Notes: generated from the letters alone by a model not told the origin. DNA of 32,457 nt from Candidatus Kerfeldbacteria bacterium (GCA_016207275.1 JACQPY010000019.1:1-32457), one strand, 5' to 3'; counted from the first letter of the stretch, positions 21,293 through 28,608 are shown. A program made the numbers and translations.

Positions 21293-21889
21293 ATGTCGAC
21301 GAACATCGCTGACCATGAGGTCGAACTTCGCGCCATTCTGACGAACGCACAACGTCACCGAGTCGTTCGCGCGCTCCGGTCGATCGGGGCGACACAACGC
21401 GGCGTCGAAGCACTGACCGACGTATATTTCTGCCCGCGTTCCGTCCGATCATTCAAGGCGATCGAGATGGACGAGATCGGTTCGTTCAGTCTGCGCTTAC
21501 GCACAAGACGCGCGGGAGGAATCTCGACGAGCAACCTCAACATAAAAGTCATTACCCGCCGCGGCGACCACCACGCATGGGAAGAACATGAAAGCGGGGT
21601 TGGCTCATTCGACGAGATGAAGCACATTCTCACAACCGTCGGTTTCAAACCGTTCTTTACGATGAAAAAACAGCGGCGGACGTACGTACGGGGCCGGTTC
21701 ACTGCGGTCGTCGAGGATATCGCCGGATTCGGTCCGATCATCGAGGTCGAAGTGCTGACGTCGAAACGTGATGCGCCTCGTGCGAAACTCCGTATCCATG
21801 CCTTCCTTGAGTCGATCGGCGTACAGGCATCCCAAATCGTACCGAAAAGCGTCACCAACCTGCTGATGCACAAGATGACAAAATTCTAG
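21293..21889 (+). CDS. CYTH-domain protein (class IV adenylate cyclase / triphosphatase family)
   Basis: 198 residues. The family's N-terminal ExExK motif appears as EVELRA (residues 9-14), Arg replacing Lys. FSLRLRTRR, NIKVITRRGDHHAWEEHE, KKQRRTYV and VVEDIAGFGPIIEVEV supply the other tunnel-lining charged residues. CYTH enzymes bind triphosphates within a beta-tunnel with metal ions and act as adenylate cyclase, thiamine triphosphatase or polyphosphatase; the VEDI-GFGPIIEVE pattern is typical of CyaB-like bacterial and archaeal members. The ATG is at 21293; no ribosome site is seen. Lies among nucleotide-handling genes. Its substrate cannot be told. Confidence 0.85.
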   Translation: MSTNIADHEVELRAILTNAQRHRVVRALRSIGATQRGVEALTDVYFCPRSVRSFKAIEMDEIGSFSLRLRTRRAGGISTSNLNIKVITRRGDHHAWEEHESGVGSFDEMKHILTTVGFKPFFTMKKQRRTYVRGRFTAVVEDIAGFGPIIEVEVLTSKRDAPRAKLRIHAFLESIGVQASQIVPKSVTNLLMHKMTKF

Positions 21890-21904
21890 ACACCGCGCGT
21901 CCGC

Positions 21905-23686
21905 TTAGAGAACGGCGAGAGCGCGCGGTTGATCCGTCCTGCTTCCAGTCCGATAAATCGTGATGCCCTTGAGCCCAAGTTCGTATGCGCTGCGATAAAT
22001 GTCCGCCACGTCTGCAGCCGTCGCGTTCGTCGGCATATTAATCGTCTTCGAGATCGATTCGTCAACGGCGTGCTGCATGGATGCTACGGCCAATAAATGC
22101 CCTTTCGGGGAAATTTCAAGCGCGGTTCGATAGACCTTCCGTAGAACCGCCGGCAGATCCGTCAGGGCGCCAATCCTCCCGGTAGAGGCGATCGCGCGGA
22201 GCAGCCGCGGTTTCAGCAATCCGAGCATCCTCAAGTCTTTTCGAAGAGACGCGTTAATGCCTATTTCAGGGTCAAAGAGCGTGAACAGGGGTTCGACGCC
22301 GGTCGATGCGTCAATGATAGGCCCGCTGCGACCGGTTGGCGGCAACGCGACGGTCGTTACATTGCGCAGCGTTCCCGTCGTGCGTATGGCCGATGAAAGT
22401 TCTTTCCATGCAGCCGACGTGACGAGTGAAGTGGAATACGGGGCATACTTCTGCTCAAGGTACCCGGGGGTATTGAAGTAACGGTTGCCTGAACGAAGAC
22501 GCATCGCGCCGCACGAACCGCGTTGCCGTCCCAGATCGTACGAGGCGCGTTTCGATGCAAAGTTGATGAACATGACGAGTTCCGATGAAACCTCTCGCGC
22601 ACGGTCGCTGTCGTACGGAATGCGCAGGCGCACAAGAAGGTCAGCGAGGCCGCAGAGTCCGACGCCGATCTTCCGCTTCATGCGCATCACCTTCCGTGAC
22701 CCGGAATTCTGGTAGCGCGCGATGCTGATATCGAGGGCATTGTCGAGCACCCTTGTCATCAACATCGTTGCGCACTCGATTCCTGTGTAGTCCACCCAGG
22801 GTACCCCGTACGGATCATCGCGCACGAACTGCCCGACGTTGAGATACCCGAATTGGCATGTTTCGCCCGGGAGCAGCCCGACCTCTGCGCACGGGGCTGT
22901 ACTGACGTACGCGCCGACGGCGGGCGTCGGGTTATCCTTATTCATGCGGTCAAGGAAGATGAGTCCTGGGTCGCCGCCTTCCTGGGCGCGCCGCGTGATG
23001 CGATGGAACACCTCGCGCGCATCGAGCCGCCGTCCATCATGGAGCCCGTAGGAAGTTCCTCGCGCCACGGCGTGCATGAATCCGTCCGTCGCGTCCACCG
23101 AGATGTTGAACTTCCAGATCTCACCGTTGGACTCTACACCGGCTTTTGCATCGATGAAGTCGAGAATCCGCGGATGGTGGACCGATAACGTCGCCATGTT
23201 ACCGACCGGACGGTCCTCGATACCGCTCGCGACCCCTTGCACCGCGACATGGTTGAGGAATCGGAGCATTGAAACGGGATCGTCGGTGTCGTCAAGGTTG
23301 AAACCCGTGCCCATGCCGTCGGCATGGTAACGGTCGATCGTCTTTTTGACCGCGCGAAGGTCGCCTCGAAGGTTGACGGGGGGCACCGAACACGCCGACA
23401 GCGGCTTTCCGAGATGGCGGCCGGCGTTGTTGAGGATCGGCGTGCTCATCACGACCTTTTTCGCATCAAGAAGGTGCCCGAGCTCATCGGCAAGCACACG
23501 CCGTTCCCGGACGCCGGTGCCGAACCGGCTCTCGACATCCGTCAACGCCGCGACAACCCGGTCGACCATATCCCGCGGCGTTTCGTGCGACGCAAGAATG
23601 CGCCCGTCGCGCATGATTCGACGCGCGTTACGGGAAGGAGTGAAAGACGAATGGTAGCGTTCTTTCGAGAATCGAAGGTGTTGCAT
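21905..23686 (-). CDS. Divergent class II (B12-dependent-type) ribonucleotide reductase
   Basis: 593 residues, short for NrdJ, with no ATP-cone. STPILNNAGRHLGKPLSACSVPPV parallels the NrdJ N-terminal redox cysteine region; ADGMGTGFNLDDTDDPVSM, VGNMATLSVHHPRILDFIDAK, LPPTGRSGPIIDASTGVEPLF and SISKTINMPTNATAADV...GLKGITIYRTGSR match the barrel. The catalytic thiyl cysteine lies in STAPCAEVGLLPGETCQFGYLN; the Glu is kept but the Asn of the usual NxCxE is Ala. Reduction of ribonucleotides with adenosylcobalamin is expected if active. A strong promoter (23729-23757) and a 16-bp palindrome (23698-23713) lie just upstream. No Shine-Dalgarno. Neighbouring nucleotide kinases fit a dNTP supply role. 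Confidence 0.85.
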   Translation of the reverse strand: MQHLRFSKERYHSSFTPSRNARRIMRDGRILASHETPRDMVDRVVAALTDVESRFGTGVRERRVLADELGHLLDAKKVVMSTPILNNAGRHLGKPLSACSVPPVNLRGDLRAVKKTIDRYHADGMGTGFNLDDTDDPVSMLRFLNHVAVQGVASGIEDRPVGNMATLSVHHPRILDFIDAKAGVESNGEIWKFNISVDATDGFMHAVARGTSYGLHDGRRLDAREVFHRITRRAQEGGDPGLIFLDRMNKDNPTPAVGAYVSTAPCAEVGLLPGETCQFGYLNVGQFVRDDPYGVPWVDYTGIECATMLMTRVLDNALDISIARYQNSGSRKVMRMKRKIGVGLCGLADLLVRLRIPYDSDRAREVSSELVMFINFASKRASYDLGRQRGSCGAMRLRSGNRYFNTPGYLEQKYAPYSTSLVTSAAWKELSSAIRTTGTLRNVTTVALPPTGRSGPIIDASTGVEPLFTLFDPEIGINASLRKDLRMLGLLKPRLLRAIASTGRIGALTDLPAVLRKVYRTALEISPKGHLLAVASMQHAVDESISKTINMPTNATAADVADIYRSAYELGLKGITIYRTGSRTDQPRALAVL

Positions 23687-23697
23687 TTGGCTTTATG

Positions 23698-23713
23698 TGG
23701 CGCCATGGCGCCA
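23698..23713. promoter_or_regulatory. 16-bp perfect palindrome in the NrdJ-like leader
   Basis: TGGCGCCATGGCGCCA equals its own reverse complement. It lies between the predicted transcript start (~23722) and the ATG (23686), where a bound dimeric repressor or an RNA hairpin could control expression. Confidence 0.6.
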
Positions 23714-23728
23714 TAAGTACTTTTACAC

Positions 23729-23757
23729 AGCATATACGGGTGTAGTTGTTATGTCAA
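23729..23757 (-). promoter_or_regulatory. Strong promoter of the NrdJ-like gene
   Basis: On minus TTGACA (23752-23757), 17-bp spacer, TATGCT (23729-23734). The -10 region is framed by ACAC and GTGT (ACACCCGTATATGCTGTGT), loosely reminiscent of a repressor box. Confidence 0.7.
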
Positions 23758-23892
23758 CAAGGCGCAAAAGCGGCATCCCCCACTTGCCAACAATAGCCGT
23801 TTTCAGGTAAGGTTTTGCCGAAACTGAGGAGGGCGTTTCAACTGCTCTCTCACACTGACCGACGACAACCGACAAGCGCAAAGGAGAACGCC

Positions 23893-24468
23893 GTGACGGA
23901 TTCAACGCAGGTTACGCCAGGGGGGCCGTATGTCTTCCTCGCCGGGCTCCCGGGATCGGGAAAGGGAGAACTCGTAACCGTGGCATCCCGCCTCGGCTAC
24001 CGGATCGTCTCGATGCGGGACATCGTCTATGCTGAGGCGACCCGGAAAGGAATTCCGCACGACGAGTCCGCACAGCTCATGTCGCTCGAGGAGCGGAAGC
24101 TCCACGGCTACGGCGTCTGGGCGGAACGCACGTTGCCGACGCTGACGGATGCGCCGACGGTCATCGATGGTATCCGCGGCATCACCGAGTTCGACGTATT
24201 CCGCCGCGCGCTCGGCGACCGTCTCGTGGTCATCGCCATTACGGCACCCTTCGAGCTCCGTTTCGAACGGATCAGGCGCCGCGGCAGGGCCGACGACTTC
24301 TCCGTACCGGACGACCTGCGTCGAAGAGACCGGCGCGAGCTCGGGTTCGGCGTCGCCGAGATGATCAAGGTTGCGAACTACACGATCGCGAACGAAGATG
24401 CGCTCGCTGATTTCCTCACAGAAGGAGAGCGTGTACTCCACAAACTCCTTAAGCGCCGGGGAGCGTGA
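23893..24468 (+). CDS. UPF0200-type P-loop kinase (dephospho-CoA-kinase-like, archaeal style)
   Basis: 191 residues. VFLAGLPGSGKGEL is the P-loop (residues ~15-23). YRIVSMRDIVYAEATRKGIP, VIDGIRGITEFDVFR, ITAPFELRFERIRRRGRADD and RDRRELGFGVAEMIKVANYTIANE follow the pattern of the archaeal UPF0200 nucleoside-kinase-like family, related to dephospho-CoA kinase and adenylate kinase; the substrate is not known to me. The GTG at 23893 is chosen because AAAGGAG lies six bases before it; the longer frame to 23815 has no such site. Own terminator downstream. Possible acquisition from archaea is inference only. Confidence 0.82.
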   Translation: MTDSTQVTPGGPYVFLAGLPGSGKGELVTVASRLGYRIVSMRDIVYAEATRKGIPHDESAQLMSLEERKLHGYGVWAERTLPTLTDAPTVIDGIRGITEFDVFRRALGDRLVVIAITAPFELRFERIRRRGRADDFSVPDDLRRRDRRELGFGVAEMIKVANYTIANEDALADFLTEGERVLHKLLKRRGA

Positions 24469-24491
24469 ACGTCGCGTACAATGTGGAGGAT

Positions 24492-24531
24492 GGGCGTCCG
24501 GCAGAGTTTGTCGGGCGCCTTCACCTTTTTC
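24492..24531 (+). terminator. Intrinsic terminator after the UPF0200-type gene
   Basis: GGGCGTCCGGCA pairs (with G-U) to TGTCGGGCGCC; CTTCACCTTTTTC follows. 24 bp after the stop. Confidence 0.7.
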
Positions 24532-24572
24532 TTAAGACAACATGGTAGCGCGGCTGCCCCGAATCAATGAAC

Positions 24573-24601
24573 TTGATTTTTAAACAGGGGTGGTGTAAGG
24601 T
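24573..24601 (+). promoter_or_regulatory. Promoter of the GreA-like gene
   Basis: TTGATT (24573-24578), 17-bp spacer, TAAGGT (24596-24601). Leader about 70 nt. Confidence 0.5.
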
Positions 24602-24676
24602 GCCATGAACTTTAAACAACCGAAAAACCAACATCCGTGAGCTCGTTCCGAGTTCGTAACGAAGGGAGGCCCGGCA

Positions 24677-25162
24677 GTGGGCTACATGTTCTTGAAGAAG
24701 GACTTGGACGCCCTTCGGGGCAAGGTGACCGAGCTGGAAGGCAAGGTACGCAAGGCCGGGAGGGACATGGCCGGCAGCATTGCCGACGATCCGAACGTGT
24801 GGCATGACAACCCGGCCTATGACGAGGCGCAGCGCGAGCAGGGCATGTGGAACGGCGAGCTGGAGCGGTATCGGAAGATGCTCCGAGAATCGCAGGAGGT
24901 CCCCGTCGAGGCCGCGCCCGACACGGTCGGCATCGGACGAACCGCAATCGTCATGAACATGACGGAGAGCGGCAAGCTTTACAAGTACCTGATCGGAAGC
25001 TTCATGGTCCTTGTCCCGACCGAAGGACTCGCATCGGACGTCCAGGAGGTATCCTACGGCTCGCCGATCGGAAGAATCCTGATGGGCGCGAAGGGCGGCG
25101 ACTTCAGGAAGGGCGTGGTCACCGGCAAGGAAGTGACGTTCTTCATCGCAAGGGCCGAATAG
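24677..25162 (+). CDS. GreA/GreB-like transcript cleavage factor homologue
   Basis: 161 residues, same length as GreA. The N-terminal half is a coiled coil (LKKDLDALRGKVTELEGKVRKAGR... and REQGMWNGELERYRKML), the C-terminal half an FKBP-like domain with VSYGSPIGRILMGAKGGDFRKG, close to the GreA phrase (SPLGxALLGKxxGD). GreA enters the RNA polymerase secondary channel and acidic residues at the coiled-coil tip trigger RNA cleavage. At that tip GreA has DLSEN; here VWHDN, so one acid is lost and the other is Asp. It may therefore compete for the channel with altered chemistry. GTG start at 24677 is fixed by GGGAGG seven bases upstream. Confidence 0.8.
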   Translation: MGYMFLKKDLDALRGKVTELEGKVRKAGRDMAGSIADDPNVWHDNPAYDEAQREQGMWNGELERYRKMLRESQEVPVEAAPDTVGIGRTAIVMNMTESGKLYKYLIGSFMVLVPTEGLASDVQEVSYGSPIGRILMGAKGGDFRKGVVTGKEVTFFIARAE

Positions 25163-25187
25163 GCCAAGGCGGACCCGAAAACAAGGC

Positions 25188-25219
25188 GCGCGGGACCGGT
25201 CATAGACCGAATCCCGCGC
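25188..25219 (+). terminator. Hairpin after the GreA-like gene
   Basis: GCGCGGGA (25188-25195) pairs with TCCCGCGC (25212-25219), with an inner CGGTC/GACCG stem. No U-run. It is shared by the convergent kinase gene. Confidence 0.6.
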
Positions 25220-25234
25220 TCCGTCCTGCACGCG

Positions 25235-25987
25235 TCAGACGAAGCGGAACTTTTCGATAAGCAGGTCTGCCTGTTCCCGAAGCCACATGCGACGCGATTC
25301 TTGATCTTCAATGCGATGGTTTTCGAACGGTAGAACCGTCACCTCGCCAGTACGCGGAAGTTCAAGAACCTGCGATTCGGCCGACTGTTCAGCGACGATC
25401 CTACGACGCACGTCCTCGACCGACGTTGGGTCGTATTTGCTATGGTACAGTCGTTCCGCGAGGTTGCCCCACGCATCCTCCGCCGGTACCCGCATCAGTA
25501 TCCGGTTTCCCGCCCATCGGCGGTGCGTCAGCGTCCCGTCACGCAAATAGCCGAGTCGCCGTTCGACGTCGGCTTCGTTACCGTGCTCAATGGCAAACCG
25601 GAGCAGGTCGATTTCCGAACGGTCGACAACCACAATCTTCCCGCTGTCGAGTGCCGGCACAACCTCTTCGCCATAGGATCGATTCACGGTCGCTGCAAAC
25701 ATCCCGTCGATCTGGCGCGGCGATAGCGTTTCATTCCGCATCAGGTCGCCAAGGCGTTCTTGCTGCGTCCCGCCGATGAAATTGTTGACGTTTACGAGCG
25801 ATATGCGGTCCGAGCCGAACTTCGCGCCGAGACGATCAGCAAGCGTGTGCGAAAACGTCGTTTTTCCAGCACCATCGACGCCGTCGATCGTAACGAGTCG
25901 CGGTTCCGCGGCAAGCAGCGGACGCTCACGCTCAATTCGATGTTTCCGTTCGATGAAATCACCCAGCGATCCGTGACGTTCTGGCAT
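25235..25987 (-). CDS. Thymidylate-kinase-like P-loop kinase
   Basis: 250 residues. LVTIDGVDGAGKTTFSHTLADRLG is a dTMP-kinase-style P-loop (residues ~31-54), with a VVVDRSEIDLLRFAIEHGNE segment carrying the DR motif. LMRVPAEDAWGNLAERLYHSKYDP replaces the usual LID arginines. The protein is longer than bacterial Tmk (~210) and diverged, so a nucleoside or other phosphate acceptor is possible. ATG at 25985-25987. It ends the accessory nucleotide block, convergent with the GreA-like gene. Confidence 0.78.
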   Translation of the reverse strand: MPERHGSLGDFIERKHRIERERPLLAAEPRLVTIDGVDGAGKTTFSHTLADRLGAKFGSDRISLVNVNNFIGGTQQERLGDLMRNETLSPRQIDGMFAATVNRSYGEEVVPALDSGKIVVVDRSEIDLLRFAIEHGNEADVERRLGYLRDGTLTHRRWAGNRILMRVPAEDAWGNLAERLYHSKYDPTSVEDVRRRIVAEQSAESQVLELPRTGEVTVLPFENHRIEDQESRRMWLREQADLLIEKFRFV

Positions 25988-26114
25988 AACGATAGAGATC
26001 TAATAGACGGGGCTTAAGACAAACGGTACTCAGTAACAATCGCCCGACATCCTGGTCTATCATCCCTCAACGCCCCTGCCCCGTACCCGAGAAGCAAGGC
26101 GACGAGTGGTGCGG

Positions 26115-26202
26115 GTCAACCCCGTTAGACGGTGGCGCGAAGCATGGATTTTCGTTGGTTATGGCAACAGATTTTTTTCTTGGATCCGTCTAACGGGGTC
26201 AA
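26115..26202. repeat. ~88-bp inverted-repeat element, copy C
   Basis: GTCAA direct repeats at 26115-26119 and 26198-26202 flank arms CCCCGTTAGACGG and CCGTCTAACGGGG. The centre has AGCATGGATTTTCGTTGG and a T-run. Same length and ends as copies A and B; the arm-specific bases (CGG here) pair within the copy. It abuts a macB remnant. Confidence 0.8.
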
Positions 26203-26258
26203 TCGGATCTTTCCGCGCGGCGCGGATGGCCGGTAGCAGTCCAAAGATAATGCCAACT
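26203..26258 (-). pseudogene. Remnant of a MacB-type permease C-terminus
   Basis: Read on minus it gives GIIFGLLPAIRAARKDP, matching GVVFGLLPAIRAARKDP near the end of the intact permease at 26615. The final EALRYE is missing; element C begins exactly there. No upstream part of a permease remains, as the small TM gene intervenes. Confidence 0.75.
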
Positions 26259-26274
26259 CTCATAGCTGGTTTAC

Positions 26275-26622
26275 TCATCGAAACGCCAAAATGAAGAAGG
26301 CGATGATGGCGAGCGTGACGCCGATGTACGCATTCAGGGTTAGCACTTCTTTCAGGACGAGCCAGCCGAGAACGTTGGAAGCGACTATCGAACCAGCTCC
26401 AAAGATTGCTACTGTCCGACCCACCTCGACCTGAGATAGAACGTACAGTTGTCCGAACGTTGCCACAATACGAATCAATGTATACGCTAAGAACCAGCCG
26501 CTCAGGAAAGCATCCAGCGTAAATCCAGTTTTTACCATGTTCAATCTACCGAGCAGGTCAGAAACTGTAAACAGCAGTTGCGAACCGATCAGAACCAGAA
26601 TCGGGGCGGACACGCTACTCAT
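26275..26622 (-). CDS. Small four-TM transporter-like protein (EamA/SMR type)
   Basis: 115 residues, four hydrophobic helices (VLIGSQLLFTVSDLLG; FLAYTLIRIVATFGQLYVL; VAIFGAGSIVASNVLGWLVL; AYIGVTLAIIAFFILAF). The LKEVLTLNAYIGVTLAIIAF tail resembles one half of EamA/DMT transporters and SMR exporters, which work as dimers. ATG overlaps the permease stop by eight bases (ATGAGTAG), so it is coupled to the ABC exporter genes. Whether it helps the exporter or acts alone is unknown. Confidence 0.75.
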   Translation of the reverse strand: MSSVSAPILVLIGSQLLFTVSDLLGRLNMVKTGFTLDAFLSGWFLAYTLIRIVATFGQLYVLSQVEVGRTVAIFGAGSIVASNVLGWLVLKEVLTLNAYIGVTLAIIAFFILAFR

Positions 26623-27841
26623 ACCTCAAAGCTTCTATGGGATCTTTCCGAGCCGCCCGAATCGCCGGCAAGAGTCCAAAGACTACACCGACCCCGAGTG
26701 AAAAGCTCGTCGCAATCACAACCGAGTTCAAGTTTACCACAATCGGCAATCCGGCCTTCGCTTCGGTGAAAATTCCAGCCACGGTCACGAGCCCGACGCC
26801 GATCGCCCCGCCGATCAACGAAATCACCGCTGACTCAGTCAAAAACTGGACCATGATGTTGCCGCGCGTCGCACCGAGTGCCTTGCGCAAGCCGATTTCC
26901 TTCGTCCGTTCGGACACGGCTACCAGCATGATGTTCATGATGCCGATGCCGCCGACGATCAGTGAAATCGAAGCTAAGCCAACAATGGCCGTGGTTAGAA
27001 TACCAAGAACCTGATCGATTGTTTTCAGCAGGTCGTCTTGGGTGAAAACCGTAAAATCCTCGGTTTGGTCGTGCCGATTGAGCATCAACTCTCGTAGCTC
27101 CTCGGCCACAACTTTGACGTCGGCCGTTTCCTCCGTTTGGAAGATAATCCGGAAAATTTGGGTGTTGGGAAAATCGGCCTTAGCCGTCTCGAAGGGAAAC
27201 AAAATCAAATTTTCGAATGACGGCGCGCCAAAGCTTAACGCCTGTGCCGGTGACTCCATCACGCCAACGACCTCGTACGACTGGCGGCCGAACTTAATCT
27301 TCTGTCCGACAATCCGGCCGGCGTCAACGCCCGGAAATAAGACTTTTCGGGCGCCTTTGTCAATCGTCACCGCTCGTCGTTTTTCAGTCTGATCGTCCTG
27401 GTTCAGCTTGCGCCCGGCCACTAACTCGGCGTTGTAAGCCAGCTCATAGTAGCTCGGTTCGACCGCGGCGTTCAGCGCCGCCGGAAAGCTCCGTTCGCCG
27501 ACTGACGGCAGGCCGGCCAGCAGCGAGACCACCGAGCCGTCAGTAATATCGGGCAGGGCGCGGATAGCTTGGTAGTCGCCTTCGGTCAGCGTCGAGGCAC
27601 CGACGGTAGCGGCCGGGTTGAATCCGCCGTTTTCCGTATCGAATTTTCCCGGCAGGATGAAGAGAATGTTCGAACCGAGGTCGGTGATCTGCTTAGCCAC
27701 CGCATCCTTAACGCCCTGCCCCAACCCGATCAAGGCGATAATCTGCGCCACGCCGATGATGACCCCGAGCATGGTCAGGAATGACCGGACTTTCTTCGAC
27801 CAGATCGATCTCAACGCGATCAGGAATGCTTGGCTGAACAT
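26615..27841 (-). CDS. MacB/LolC-type ABC transporter permease
   Basis: 408 residues. N-terminal TM (SFLTMLGVIIGVAQIIALIGLGQG) followed by a large extracytoplasmic MacB-PCD domain (~45-270) and three C-terminal helices of the FtsX domain (VGLASISLIVGGIGIMNIML; FLTESAVISLIGGAIGVGLV; GVGVVFGLLPAIRAARKDP, EALRYE). Members couple ATP use to export of lipoproteins, peptides or drugs by mechanotransmission. The ATPase gene ends one base upstream, so they form one unit. A truncated copy of its C-terminus lies at 26203. Confidence 0.93.
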   Translation of the reverse strand: MFSQAFLIALRSIWSKKVRSFLTMLGVIIGVAQIIALIGLGQGVKDAVAKQITDLGSNILFILPGKFDTENGGFNPAATVGASTLTEGDYQAIRALPDITDGSVVSLLAGLPSVGERSFPAALNAAVEPSYYELAYNAELVAGRKLNQDDQTEKRRAVTIDKGARKVLFPGVDAGRIVGQKIKFGRQSYEVVGVMESPAQALSFGAPSFENLILFPFETAKADFPNTQIFRIIFQTEETADVKVVAEELRELMLNRHDQTEDFTVFTQDDLLKTIDQVLGILTTAIVGLASISLIVGGIGIMNIMLVAVSERTKEIGLRKALGATRGNIMVQFLTESAVISLIGGAIGVGLVTVAGIFTEAKAGLPIVVNLNSVVIATSFSLGVGVVFGLLPAIRAARKDPIEALRYE

Positions 27842-27842
27842 T

Positions 27843-28532
27843 TTAGACGATTCTCCCGTCCTTCAGCCGGATGATCCGGTTTGCCGCCGATGCGAGTTCT
27901 TCGCTGTGCGTCACCATCAGCAGCGTCGTGCCCTGACGATTCAAGTCGGCCAAAATCTTAATGACCTCTTCCCCCGACTTTGAATCAAGATTGCCGGTCG
28001 GCTCGTCGGCCAGCACGACTTTCGGGTTATTCGTTAACGCCCGCGCAATCGCCACGCGTTGCTTCTCGCCGCCCGAAAGTTTACTCGGGCGATACCTGAG
28101 TCGGTGGCCAAGGCCGACTTTTTCGAGTAGTTCTTTAGCACGCCCCTTCCTATCGTAGGAGGGGTGCTCCGAGCTTCGTCGAGGAGCGGGGAGGTACATC
28201 CCGGGTAACGCCACGTTGCTGATGACGTCAGCATTCGGCAGCAGGTTGAAGTTCTGAAAAATAAAACCAATGAACTCGCTGCGCAGTCTAGCCTGTTCAC
28301 GGTCGGACATTTTCAACGACACGGGCTTGCCTTCCAGCACGTACGTCCCGCTGGTCGCTCGATCAAGCAGGCCGATGATGTTCATCAGGGTCGACTTGCC
28401 CGAACCCGACGGTCCCATGATGGCTACGAACTCACCAGGTTCGATTGATAGGCTGACGTCATCGAGCGCCTTAAATTCACCCTCTCCGACCTCGAAGGTT
28501 TTGGTGATGTGCTGGAGTTCAATCAAAGGCAT
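27843..28532 (-). CDS. LolD/MacB-type ABC transporter ATP-binding protein
   Basis: 229 residues. Walker A MGPSGSGKSTLMNIIG, Q-loop FIFQNFNLLP, signature LSGGEKQRVAIARAL, Walker B VVLADEPTGNLD and the H-loop MVTHSEELA are all present, so it should be an active ATPase. Between ALPGMY and GRAKELLEKVGLG the protein has LPAPRRSSEHPSYDRK, a stretch encoded by a CCCCTCCT-type palindrome (28143-28195); normal relatives have a shorter loop. First gene of the exporter unit; start ATG 28530-28532, with TAAACT upstream as a possible -10 box. Confidence 0.95.
   Translation of the reverse strand: MPLIELQHITKTFEVGEGEFKALDDVSLSIEPGEFVAIMGPSGSGKSTLMNIIGLLDRATSGTYVLEGKPVSLKMSDREQARLRSEFIGFIFQNFNLLPNADVISNVALPGMYLPAPRRSSEHPSYDRKGRAKELLEKVGLGHRLRYRPSKLSGGEKQRVAIARALTNNPKVVLADEPTGNLDSKSGEEVIKILADLNRQGTTLLMVTHSEELASAANRIIRLKDGRIV
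28143..28195. repeat. CCCCTCCT-type palindrome inserted in frame in the ABC ATPase gene
   Basis: CCCCTTCCTA-TCG-TAGGAGGGG, TG, then GCTCC...GGAGC and GGGGAGGT. Same two-hairpin order as the copies at 18627 and 29491. Read on minus it encodes part of PAPRRSSEHPSYDRKG; the HPS phrase also occurs in the surface protein where copies at 16519-16650 are translated. Confidence 0.8.
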
Positions 28533-28579
28533 GCGGCTTTAGTTTACCATGACCACTGCTTAAGGCCGCTAAAATGGCC

Positions 28580-28608
28580 TTGACACCCCGCCAAAACCCT
28601 TCTATACT
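28580..28608 (+). promoter_or_regulatory. Near-consensus promoter upstream of the small-RNA candidate
   Basis: TTGACA (28580-28585), 17-bp spacer, TATACT (28603-28608). The best promoter on the plus strand; start near 28615. There is no protein gene behind it. Confidence 0.8.

Noticed and set aside
21195-21452. N-terminal extension of the deoxyribosyltransferase-like frame
   Set aside because: It overlaps the divergent CYTH gene and reads as Arg-rich antisense; the fold begins near AFVTFSS.
23815-23892. Upstream start for the UPF0200-type kinase
   Set aside because: No ribosome site there, whereas AAAGGAG sits correctly before the GTG at 23893.
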